Shown here one piece after another: positions 25,922 to 34,006 of a DNA stretch of 64,000 bases (position 1 is the stretch's first letter; each line of letters begins with the position of its first letter). This DNA is from Natronomonas aquatica (GTDB lineage Archaea > Halobacteriota > Halobacteria > Halobacteriales > Haloarculaceae). Under the pieces are notes generated by a model, which saw nothing but the letters and a program-made list of their open reading frames with translations, was not told the origin of the DNA and made no database searches. Location of the stretch: the NCBI RefSeq assembly GCF_024449025.1, contig NZ_JAHLKM010000007.1, forward strand, positions 12,970 to 76,969, in the 5' to 3' direction. Made by a program: the position numbers and the translations under genes.

Positions 25922-27046
25922 ATGCGAACGGTCGATGCAGCTGGTCTGAAGATCGGTGACGAGTACCCGCCGCGGATCATGGGCGTGTTGAACGTCTCCG
26001 AGGAGTCCCCCTACGATCCGAGCGTCTTCGCCGATCCGGGCGAGGCCGCCGCCTACGTCGACGAGGAGCTGATCGACGAGGGAGCCGACATCGTCGATGT
26101 CGGCCTCGAGTCGGCGAACAAGCGCTTCGAGGTGCTCTCGGCCGAAGAGGAACTCGAACGGCTCGAGACGGCGATCGAGACGCTGGAATCGACCTCCGGC
26201 GATGCGGTCTGGTCGATCGAGACGCGGTACCACGAGGTCGCCGCCGCCGCCCTCGAATCCGGCTTCGAGATGGTCAACGACATCTGTGGCTTCGCCGACC
26301 CGGAGATGCCGGCGGTCTGTGCCGACTACGACGTCGCCGTCTCGAAGATGGCCTCCCCGCCCGACCTCCAGCGGCCGGGCGCGATCGAGGACGTCGACGG
26401 GATCTACGAGGCCCTCGAACGGAACGGGTTCACGGAGAAGACGATCCTCGACCCGGCCTTCGGCGGGTGGTCCGAGGGGAAGACGACCGCGGACGACCGG
26501 GAGACCTTCGATCGGCTCCGGGAGTTCCGCGGCTACGGGCGGCCGATCCTCGTTTCGATCAACCGGAAGAACTTCCTACGGGAGATCGCGGGACGGGATA
26601 CCGAGGCGGCGTTGCCGGCCTCGCTGGCCGCGACGTCGATGGCGGTCGAACGCGGCGCCCACGTCGTCCGGACCCACGACGTCGCGGCGACGCGTGACGC
26701 CGCTTTGGTCGGCCACGAGTTCACACAGAAACGGTTTCGAGCCGACGACATCGCCGAACTCGACGTGACGACCGACCGGGAACTGGCTCGCCATCTCGGC
26801 CGGATCTCGGCCGGCATCGACGATCCCGCCGAGATGACCCACGCCGTCGAAATCCCCCCGTCGAACGGAGCCATCCCGCAGATCGCCGAGACGGCCGGTC
26901 GGGTCGGCCTCGCCGTCTTCCGCGGTGAGGGGCTCGTCCTCGCCGGGACGGTCCGGGAGTTTGAGGCGCTTTCGGCGTCGATCGAGGGACCGGCTACCGA
27001 CGCGATAGCGCGTCTCTGTGAGGGTCTCGGGGCGTCTGACGCGTGA
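25922..27046 (+). CDS. folP: Dihydropteroate synthase with C-terminal extension
   Basis: 374 residues from the ATG at 25922. The TIM-barrel part shows the pterin-binding features MGVLNVSEESPYD (near 20-32), DEGADIVDVGLES (near 52-64), MVNDICGF and ILDPAFGG. The last about 100 residues form an additional domain (from about 275) not found in bacterial enzymes. It condenses hydroxymethyl-dihydropterin diphosphate with an aminobenzoate-type substrate in folate/pterin synthesis. The next gene, mptE, would supply its substrate. Strong call. Confidence 0.9.
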   Translation: MRTVDAAGLKIGDEYPPRIMGVLNVSEESPYDPSVFADPGEAAAYVDEELIDEGADIVDVGLESANKRFEVLSAEEELERLETAIETLESTSGDAVWSIETRYHEVAAAALESGFEMVNDICGFADPEMPAVCADYDVAVSKMASPPDLQRPGAIEDVDGIYEALERNGFTEKTILDPAFGGWSEGKTTADDRETFDRLREFRGYGRPILVSINRKNFLREIAGRDTEAALPASLAATSMAVERGAHVVRTHDVAATRDAALVGHEFTQKRFRADDIAELDVTTDRELARHLGRISAGIDDPAEMTHAVEIPPSNGAIPQIAETAGRVGLAVFRGEGLVLAGTVREFEALSASIEGPATDAIARLCEGLGASDA

Positions 27047-27072
27047 CCGACACACGACCTCTCGTACAAGAA

Positions 27073-27170
27073 AACTTATGCCAGAGGCCGGGGAATGACC
27101 GACTGGAAGCCCGAAGAGCACATTTGGGTAGGGGTACCTTGGTGCGCTTCGGGCAATGTCTTTATTCCGG
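27073..27170 (+). ncRNA. Structured RNA element between folP and mptE (leader or small RNA)
   Basis: A TATA-like ACTTATG near 27074 could start transcription around 27100. A long hairpin follows: GCCCGAAG at 27109-27116 pairs perfectly with 27147-27154. After one A-G mismatch GCAC (27118-27121) pairs with GTGC (27142-27145). After an internal loop GGTA (27127-27130) pairs with TACC (27135-27138) around a GGGG loop. The stem ends 25 bp before the mptE ATG. Most haloarchaeal genes lack leaders, so this suggests a cis-regulatory leader for pterin synthesis or an independent sRNA. Fold is seen by eye; function is inferred. Confidence 0.45.
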
Positions 27171-27179
27171 ATAGTGGCT

Positions 27180-27863
27180 ATGCGATACACAGAGTGGCGT
27201 CCCGTGTACGAAACTATCCTCTCGGATTTCGGGTACGACCGGGCCGCCGACGAACGGGCGCGTGACCGTCTCGCGGCGCTCGTCGCGGGGGACGATCCGC
27301 TCTCTATCGAGGGGATCGACCTCCCGGGGACGGTGGCGGTCTGCGGGGCCGCGCCGACGCTTCCCTCGGAACTCGAACGCGTCAGCGGGGCCGACCACGT
27401 CGTCGCGGCCTCGAGTGCCGCTTCGGTCTGTCTCGAGGCGGGGATCGACGTCGACTGTATGGTCACCGACCTCGATAAGGTCCCACAGACGGCCCGAAAG
27501 CTAACCGAACGTGGGGTCCCGGTCGCGATCCACGCCCACGGCGACAACGTCGAGGAGATCGAACGACACGTCCCGACGTTCGATACCGGGTCGGTCCTCC
27601 CGACGACTCAGGCCGCCCCCACGCCGCCGGTGGCGAACCCCGGTGGCTTCACCGACGGCGACCGGGCGGCGTTTCTAGCCGACTGTTGCGGCGCCGATCG
27701 GCTCGTCTTCGCCGGCTGGGCGTTCGACGATCCGTCGGTCAGTCCCGAGAAAGCTCGAAAGCTCGAGTGGGCCGAACGGCTGCTCGGCTGGCTCGAAGTG
27801 CGACGGGGCGAGCGGTTTGCCGTCCTCGAGTGCCGGCGTGAGAAGCTGGATCGACCGTGGTGA
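27180..27863 (+). CDS. mptE: 6-hydroxymethylpterin diphosphokinase, MptE type
   Basis: 227 residues from the ATG at 27180. DUF115/MptE fold: VAVCGAAPTLPSELERV (near 52-68), SSAASVCLEAGIDVDCMVTDLDKVP (near 79-103, with the acidic metal-binding DLD), HAHGDN (near 118-123) and GFTDGDRAAFLAD. It makes the diphosphate substrate for dihydropteroate synthase, replacing bacterial FolK in archaea. Adjacency to folP supports the call. Confidence 0.9.
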   Translation: MRYTEWRPVYETILSDFGYDRAADERARDRLAALVAGDDPLSIEGIDLPGTVAVCGAAPTLPSELERVSGADHVVAASSAASVCLEAGIDVDCMVTDLDKVPQTARKLTERGVPVAIHAHGDNVEEIERHVPTFDTGSVLPTTQAAPTPPVANPGGFTDGDRAAFLADCCGADRLVFAGWAFDDPSVSPEKARKLEWAERLLGWLEVRRGERFAVLECRREKLDRPW

Positions 27864-27911
27864 GTCCCGCCCAGGGGCCACCGTTATGCCGGCGGCGGGA
27901 GACGGTCCGAT

Positions 27912-28472
27912 ATGGGATTTCACACGTTCGACCCCGAGCGCGCCGAGAAACTCGACGACGAGAGCCGCTATCGGTGGTGTTCGATCGAGGAACTCCTCTC
28001 GATCCTGTCGCCGGAACCGGACGACGAACTGGCCGATCTGGGCAGTGGCACCGGTTTTTATACCGACCCGATCGCCGAGCGCGTCGCGAAGGTCCACGCC
28101 GTCGACGTCCAGCCGGAGATGCACGACATGTACGAGGAGAAGGGTATCCCGGAGAACGTCCGGCCGGTCACCGCGGAGGTCGCCGACCTCCCCTTCGGGG
28201 ACGGGGCGCTCGATGGGGTCTTCAGTACGATGACGTATCACGAGTTCTCCGGCGAGGACTCGATGGCCGAAATCTCGCGAATACTCCGTCCGGGCGGGCG
28301 GGTCGTGATCGTCGACTGGGACCGAAACGGTCCCGGGGAGGGAGGATCGGTACCCGAGGAGCGCCACGAGCTCGGACACGCGGTCTCGGCGCTGGGTTCG
28401 GCCGGATTGACGGTCGATCACGCGGTCTCTCGGACGGAGACGTTCGTCTGCCGCGCCCGGAAACTCAGGTAA
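27912..28472 (+). CDS. Class I SAM-dependent methyltransferase
   Basis: 186 residues, ATG at 27912. Motif I DLGSGTGFYTD (near 43-53), motif II VHAVDVQPEM (near 61-70), motif IV around GALDGVFSTMTYHEF, and LRPGGRVVIVDWDRNG (near 124-139). The sequence layout is close to arsenite- or UbiE-type methyltransferases, but there are no arsenic-binding Cys. Substrate unknown. Begins 48 bp after mptE and may be read through from it. Confidence 0.85.
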   Translation: MGFHTFDPERAEKLDDESRYRWCSIEELLSILSPEPDDELADLGSGTGFYTDPIAERVAKVHAVDVQPEMHDMYEEKGIPENVRPVTAEVADLPFGDGALDGVFSTMTYHEFSGEDSMAEISRILRPGGRVVIVDWDRNGPGEGGSVPEERHELGHAVSALGSAGLTVDHAVSRTETFVCRARKLR

Positions 28473-28479
28473 ATCGGCT

Positions 28480-29061
28480 TCAGAACCGCGCGGCTTCCAG
28501 GGCGAGTTCGATGTGACGCCGCGGGTCAGTATCGACGGTCGGACCGTGCCCGGTGTGCATCGTCGATAGCTCGCTACCGACCGACGACAGCAGGTAGTCG
28601 ATACTGTCGATGAGGGTTTTGCGGTTCCCTTCGGGGAGGTCGGTCCGGCCGAAGCCGCCGTTTGCGAACACCAGATCCCCCGCAAAGAGCCGTCCGGAGG
28701 AGGGCGCGTACAGACAGAGGTGGTCGTTTTTGTGTCCCGGCGTATGCAACGCTCCGTACTCGTTGTTGCCGATCCGGATCCGGTCGCCGTCACCGATCGC
28801 ATGATCGACTAATTCGTGATCGGGGTCGAAACCCCACACGTCGACGTCGAAGGCGCCGACGATCGACGGGACGTTACCGACGTGGTCGGGGTGGGTATGG
28901 GTCAGTACGACCGCGTCGAGTCCGCCGAGGGCGGCGTCGATCCGCTCGACAGCGTCGAAGTCACTGCCGGCGTCGACGAGAACGGTCCGGTCGCCGTCGA
29001 CGAGAAAGGCGTTGCTGGTGAAGGCACCGACACCCCGGGCGATGTTTCGGACGGTGGACAT
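28480..29061 (-). CDS. MBL-fold metallo-hydrolase (glyoxalase II-like)
   Basis: 193 residues from the ATG at 29059-29061. Metal ligands: HTHPDH (near 55-60), His in ALHTPGHKNDH (near 104-114), Asp in FAGDLVF (near 126-132) and a terminal His in MHTGHGPTVD (near 168-177). Short single-domain enzyme of the hydroxyacylglutathione hydrolase-like group, perhaps a thioester hydrolase. Convergent with the methyltransferase at a 7-bp gap. Confidence 0.87.
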   Translation of the reverse strand: MSTVRNIARGVGAFTSNAFLVDGDRTVLVDAGSDFDAVERIDAALGGLDAVVLTHTHPDHVGNVPSIVGAFDVDVWGFDPDHELVDHAIGDGDRIRIGNNEYGALHTPGHKNDHLCLYAPSSGRLFAGDLVFANGGFGRTDLPEGNRKTLIDSIDYLLSSVGSELSTMHTGHGPTVDTDPRRHIELALEAARF

Positions 29062-29248
29062 ACGATCCGTAGCTTTCGGACCCGCTTGGATGTTTTTATA
29101 GTAGATCCCTCGACGGTGGACGGCGAGCCATTCGCCGAGAAAAGGAACGCAAAACGCGGACGGATACTGAAGACAGCGCGAAGGGCGGAAACGAAGATGG
29201 CGGGGATGGAACAGGACGGCCCGTTCGTCGGTCGGCGGCCCGTCGACC

Positions 29249-29431
29249 TCAGTCGGCTCCCAGCGTGACGCGGTCGGGCTGGGCGGTCACCGTCGGTTCC
29301 GATCCGCCGACGCGACGGACGGCGCGGCGGAGCCGGTCCGTGGAGACGCCGGCCTGGCTGGCGGCTGTCTGCAGATCCAGTGTGCCGTTTTCGTACAGCG
29401 CCATCGCGGTCCGCATCGCGTGCTGTTTCAT
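29249..29431 (-). CDS. Small helix-turn-helix protein (DUF7317-like)
   Basis: 60 residues from the ATG at 29429-29431. A clear helix-turn-helix LDLQTAASQAGVSTDRLRRAVRR spans residues 18-40. The N-terminal helix MKQHAMRTAMALYENG resembles the start of UPF0175-type DNA-binding antitoxins, but no toxin gene is adjacent. The gap to the Lrp gene on the right (29432-29594) is AT-rich and probably holds both promoters. Confidence 0.65.
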   Translation of the reverse strand: MKQHAMRTAMALYENGTLDLQTAASQAGVSTDRLRRAVRRVGGSEPTVTAQPDRVTLGAD

Positions 29432-29594
29432 ACTCTCCCGAATGTGCCTATGGATAATAATAGTATCGAGAGATAATATAACAACCCATTACCTTATATT
29501 CCATCCTCAATTGAAGAACATTATATTATGAGGTTACGCACGTATCGTCGGCGTGGCTCGCAACGTTTTAGTCCGCGCTACCGCCCTATGGTGT

Positions 29595-30083
29595 ATGGAG
29601 CACGCCGAGGAACTGTTGGAGGCACTGTGCGAGAACGCCCGCTACTCGGCGGCGGATCTCGCACGCCTCACCGGCCTCTCGGAGGCGACCGTCGAAGAGA
29701 CTATCGACGAACTCGAGGCCGCAGGCGTCGTGCAGGGCTATACCGCCGTCGTCGACTGGGACGCCGTCGGCAGCGAGCGCGTACGGGCCCACGTCGAACT
29801 CAACGTCACACTCGATCGGGAGACCAGCTACCGGGACGTCGCCGAACGACTCGCCGGGTTCCGGGAAGTCCAGGGACTCCGGCTCGTCTCCGGTGATTAC
29901 GATTTCGCCCTGGAAGTCGAGGGCGAGAACATGCGCGAGGTCTCCCGGTTCGTAAGCGACAAGGTCGCCCCGATCCCGGAGATCACCCAGACGGTCACCC
30001 ACTACATCATGGAGACCTACAAGCAGGCGGGTCACCGCTTCGACGACGGGAGCGACGACGATCGGCTCTCGGTCACCCCATGA
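29595..30083 (+). CDS. Lrp/AsnC family transcriptional regulator
   Basis: 162 residues from the ATG at 29595 (an upstream in-frame GTG exists). N-terminal winged helix (ARYSAADLARLTGLSEATVEETIDELEAAGVV near 13-44), then a RAM/AsnC ligand-binding domain with VQGLRLVSGDYDFALEVEGENMREV (near 93-117). Its stop overlaps the aminotransferase start (ATGA), so it likely controls that gene in response to an amino acid. This pair is a common haloarchaeal arrangement. Confidence 0.92.
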   Translation: MEHAEELLEALCENARYSAADLARLTGLSEATVEETIDELEAAGVVQGYTAVVDWDAVGSERVRAHVELNVTLDRETSYRDVAERLAGFREVQGLRLVSGDYDFALEVEGENMREVSRFVSDKVAPIPEITQTVTHYIMETYKQAGHRFDDGSDDDRLSVTP

Positions 30084-31222
30084 CGTTCGATCCCTCCGAA
30101 CGCGTCGCCGACGTCCCGCCTTCCGGGATCCGCCGGTTCTTCGAACTCGCCGAGGAGATGGACGACGTCATCTCGCTGGGCGTCGGCGAACCCGACTTTT
30201 CGGCGCCCTGGGCCGCCCGCGAGGCCGCTATCACCTCCCTCGAACTGGGTCGGACCTCCTACACCGCCAACCGTGGCAAACGCGAACTCCGGGAGGCGAT
30301 CGCGGCCGAAGTCCGCCGCTGGAACCTCGAGTACGACCCCGACGACGAGATCCTGGTGACCGCCGGCGCGAGCGAGGCGATCGATCTCGCTTTCCGGGCG
30401 CTGGTCGATCCGGGCGATACCGTCGCCGTCGCCCAGCCGTGTTACGTCTCCTACACGCCCGGGGTGACCTTCGCCGGCGGGGAGGTACTCGACGTGCCGA
30501 CGCGGGCCGACGAGGCGTTCACGCTCACCCGGGCCGCCCTGCAGTCGGCCGGCGCCGAGGCCGCCGACGTTCTCGTCTACTGCTATCCGAACAACCCGAC
30601 CGGCGCGACGATGGACCGAGAAGAACTCGCCGAGGTCGCGGCCTTCTGTCGGGAACACGACATCGCAGTCCTGGCCGACGAGATCTATGCCGACCTCACC
30701 TACGACGGCGAGCACGTCTCGATTGCCGAACTCGACGGCATGCGCGAGCGAACGATCGTTTTCAACGGCTTCTCGAAGGCCTACGCGATGACGGGAATGC
30801 GGCTCGGGTACGCCCTGGGGCCGGCGGAACCGATCGCGGCGATGAACCGGGTCCACCAGTACACGATGCTCTCGGCCCCGACGACGGCCCAGCACGCCGC
30901 GATCGAGGCCCTAAAGAGCTGCCGGGAGGCAGTCACCGAGATGCGTTCCCAGTACGACCGGCGTCGGAACTTCGTCCTCTCGCGGTTCGCCGAGATGGGG
31001 GTCGACTGTTTCGAGGCGACCGGTGCCTTCTATGTCTTCCCCGAATGTCCCGGCGGTGACGCCGAAGCCTTCGCCGAGGATCTCCTCGAAGCCGAGTCGG
31101 TCGCGATGGTGCCCGGCGGCGCCTTCGGTGCCGGCGGTGAGGGTCACCTCCGGGCCTCCTATGCGACCGGCCTCGAGGAACTCAGAGAGGCGATGGATCG
31201 CCTGGAACGGTTCGTTTCGTAG
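30080..31222 (+). CDS. Class I/II pyridoxal-phosphate aminotransferase
   Basis: 380 residues, ATG at 30080 overlapping the Lrp gene. PLP-binding residues: Asn in YCYPNNPTGATM (near 170-181), DEIYADLTYDG (near 199-209) and the Schiff-base Lys in NGFSKAYAMTGMRLGY (near 228-243). The aspartate/aromatic aminotransferase subgroup is likely. The upstream Lrp-type regulator suggests amino-acid-dependent control. Exact substrate cannot be read. Confidence 0.92.
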   Translation: MTFDPSERVADVPPSGIRRFFELAEEMDDVISLGVGEPDFSAPWAAREAAITSLELGRTSYTANRGKRELREAIAAEVRRWNLEYDPDDEILVTAGASEAIDLAFRALVDPGDTVAVAQPCYVSYTPGVTFAGGEVLDVPTRADEAFTLTRAALQSAGAEAADVLVYCYPNNPTGATMDREELAEVAAFCREHDIAVLADEIYADLTYDGEHVSIAELDGMRERTIVFNGFSKAYAMTGMRLGYALGPAEPIAAMNRVHQYTMLSAPTTAQHAAIEALKSCREAVTEMRSQYDRRRNFVLSRFAEMGVDCFEATGAFYVFPECPGGDAEAFAEDLLEAESVAMVPGGAFGAGGEGHLRASYATGLEELREAMDRLERFVS

Positions 31223-31330
31223 GGTGACGCGGCCGAACTTCCGGGGGCCGGCGAACGAACCGTCCCTCCGTTTCACACGCTGATTCCGTAGGAACGCTTT
31301 TTCAGCGAGGACGCATAGAGACATATAATA

Positions 31331-34006
31331 ATGTCTACAGACGGCTCCGACGGTGGCGATCACGGGACCGCGCCAGCTCCGGAGCCGTCCGGCGACGGGC
31401 GGACGGACGCCGACTCGGGTTCGGGAGCCGAACCGATCGAGGCGGATCCCCCCATCGCAGTCGGGAAGTACTGCTGGGAGGAGTTCAAGCGTGAGTATCA
31501 CTACGACGAAAACGGTGATCCTCCCGACGACGAGCCGTTCGACCCGGCGTCGTATCTGGGGTTCCCGCCGGCGGACCTGCCCGCCCGCATCGGCGCCGGC
31601 GACGACGCCGTCGAAACGCTGTCGGAGCTCTTCGAGGAGCGAACCGTCCGCGTCGATCCCGACCTCGACGAGGACGCCTTCTTTTCGACCGACCACGGGA
31701 CGACGACGGCCGTCACCCGCTATGACCTCGAGCGGGCGGTCCCACAGGAAAAAAAGAGCCACTTCCGGGAAGTCGATCGGTACTGGGTCAACAAACCGTA
31801 CGCGTTCGTCGTGATCTTTCACTCCGAGAAGGAAAACGAAAAAAAATACTACCTGATCGAGCCGCATCTCACGCCGCTGGAGTCGGACCTCCGGGAGTTC
31901 CTCGTCGGCAAACTGAAGACGGCGATCAAATACTCCGACGACGAGATCGTCTCAGAGGACGGTTCGGACGGCGAGGACATCCGACAGGCGGTCATCGAGA
32001 CGGAGACGCACGACCTGCTCGAACGGTACGATCTTTACGCCGACGGCGCGAGACCGGACGACGGAGGGCTCCTCGCGTCGGTTCGGGAACTCCTCGGACT
32101 CGGCAAGGAGCTTCTCGGGATCGACGAAACGGACGAGGCGGCGTCCGAGGCGCCGGGCGAACTCCAGGGGATCGAGGCTCGCCCCGAACCCGCCGTGCTG
32201 GAGGAAGGATCGAAGACGCTCACCGAACACCAGATCGAGAAACTGCTGTACTTCCTCAGGCGGGACTTCATCGGGTTCGAGCGCATCGACGGGATCAAAC
32301 ACGACATCAACGTCGAGGACATCTCCTGTGACGGCTACGATTCGCCGGTGTTCGTCTATCACTCCGAGTACGAACAGATCATCACCAACGTCTATCACGG
32401 CACCGAAGAACTCGACGAGTTCGTCGTCAAACTCGCCCAGCGATCCGGCAAGGGGATCTCAAAGCGGAGCCCGCAGGTCGATGCGACGCTGCCGGACGGA
32501 TCGCGGGCCCAACTCACGCTCGGCCGGGAGGTCTCGGATCACGGGACCAACTATACGATCCGACAGTTCAAGGACGTCCCGCACACCCCGATCGATCTGA
32601 TCAACTGGCACACCTTCTCGCTCGATGAGATGGCCTTCCTGTGGCTCAGCATCGAGAACCAGAAATCGCTCGTCTTCGCCGGCGGGACGGCTTCCGGGAA
32701 GACGACCTCGCTGAACGCCGTTTCGCTTTTCATTCCGAGCAAGGCCAAGATCGTCTCGATCGAGGACACCCGCGAGGTCGAGTTACCCCAGCGAAACTGG
32801 ATCGCGAGTGTCACCCGGCCCTCGTTCAGCGACGGGGATAAAGGCGACGTCGACGAGTTCGACTTACTGGAGGCCGCGTTGCGACAGCGCCCCGAGTACA
32901 TCGTCATGGGCGAGATCCGCGGCGAGGAGGGACGAACCCTCTTTCAGGTCATGTCGACCGGCCACACGACGCTGACGACGTTCCACGCCGACTCGGTCGG
33001 CGAGGTGATAAAACGGTTCACGACCGATCCGATCAACGTCTCGAAGACGATGTTTACGGCGCTCGATCTCGTTTCGATCCAGACGCAGACCCGGATCAGG
33101 GACAACAAGGTCCGCCGGAACAAATCGATCACCGAGATCAACCACTACGATCCGGAGAACGACGAGATCAACGTTCAGGACGTCTTCCAGTGGCAGGCCG
33201 AGACCGACCGGTTCCTTCAGATGGGCGATTCGAACACGCTCGACAGCATCGCCTTCGACCGGGGCTGGGACCGGGATCGACTCGATAGGGAGATATTCAC
33301 CCGCCAGCTCGTGTTGGCGTATCTCATCCACGAGGGGCTCAACACCTACACGCAGGTCGCGGCGACGCTGCAGGCATTTATCAACGACGAGGAGACGATC
33401 CTCGCGCTCATCGCGACCGGGGAGCTCGAACGCTCCCTGGAGGACCTCCGCGAGATGGAGTCCGTCGAGATCGACATCGACCCGTCCAAAGAGGCGATGG
33501 TCCCGCGCCCGGAGGCGAGCGAGGAGATCCTCGAGCAGACCGGACGGATACTCGAAGAGGCAGAGCCGTTGCTCGAAGAGTACCGCGATGAGGAACTGAC
33601 GGCAGACGTCGCCGAGGTACTCGATATCGACCCCGCGGACGACATCGACGTATTCGGTCCCGGCCCCGGCGACGTCGCCGAGACGAACGATCCCGGAGTG
33701 ACTGGTATCGATCTCGATCTCGATCTCGGCGACACGTCGGACGACGACGCGGCGACGACCGACGGCGGGGTCGGGGCGTTCGGCGGCGGGGCGGATACCG
33801 GACGCGCCGACTTCGGGGTGTTCAACGAGGACGACGGTGAGGACGTCCCTGACCTCGGCGATCTCGGGGGTGACACCCCGGAGTTCGACGCCTACGACGA
33901 GGACGGTGAGGACGTTCCGGACTTCGGGGGCCTCAACCGGAACGACGAACCGGACGATCCTGACACCGGCGGGTTCGATCCCGATACCGAAGACGACGGG
34001 CCATGA
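31331..34006 (+). CDS. pilB: Type IV pilus assembly ATPase (PilB/TadA-like)
   Basis: 891 residues. A long N-terminal region precedes the secretion ATPase core with Walker A GGTASGKTT (451-459), Asp box around SIEDTREVELP and Walker B YIVMGEIRGEEG (near 523-534), then His box STGHTTLTTFHAD. The C-terminal 120 residues are an acidic low-complexity tail with two related copies of DGEDVPDxGxL. It drives pilin polymerisation at the cytoplasmic face. It overlaps the next gene by 4 bp and heads the pilus operon. A conjugation/secretion role is less likely given the pilin-like neighbours. Confidence 0.93.
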   Translation: MSTDGSDGGDHGTAPAPEPSGDGRTDADSGSGAEPIEADPPIAVGKYCWEEFKREYHYDENGDPPDDEPFDPASYLGFPPADLPARIGAGDDAVETLSELFEERTVRVDPDLDEDAFFSTDHGTTTAVTRYDLERAVPQEKKSHFREVDRYWVNKPYAFVVIFHSEKENEKKYYLIEPHLTPLESDLREFLVGKLKTAIKYSDDEIVSEDGSDGEDIRQAVIETETHDLLERYDLYADGARPDDGGLLASVRELLGLGKELLGIDETDEAASEAPGELQGIEARPEPAVLEEGSKTLTEHQIEKLLYFLRRDFIGFERIDGIKHDINVEDISCDGYDSPVFVYHSEYEQIITNVYHGTEELDEFVVKLAQRSGKGISKRSPQVDATLPDGSRAQLTLGREVSDHGTNYTIRQFKDVPHTPIDLINWHTFSLDEMAFLWLSIENQKSLVFAGGTASGKTTSLNAVSLFIPSKAKIVSIEDTREVELPQRNWIASVTRPSFSDGDKGDVDEFDLLEAALRQRPEYIVMGEIRGEEGRTLFQVMSTGHTTLTTFHADSVGEVIKRFTTDPINVSKTMFTALDLVSIQTQTRIRDNKVRRNKSITEINHYDPENDEINVQDVFQWQAETDRFLQMGDSNTLDSIAFDRGWDRDRLDREIFTRQLVLAYLIHEGLNTYTQVAATLQAFINDEETILALIATGELERSLEDLREMESVEIDIDPSKEAMVPRPEASEEILEQTGRILEEAEPLLEEYRDEELTADVAEVLDIDPADDIDVFGPGPGDVAETNDPGVTGIDLDLDLGDTSDDDAATTDGGVGAFGGGADTGRADFGVFNEDDGEDVPDLGDLGGDTPEFDAYDEDGEDVPDFGGLNRNDEPDDPDTGGFDPDTEDDGP

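Noticed and set aside
27108-27290. Short plus-strand frame starting ATGACCGACTGG between folP and mptE
   Set aside because: It runs through the hairpin and into mptE in another frame, with no domain; RNA structure is a better explanation.
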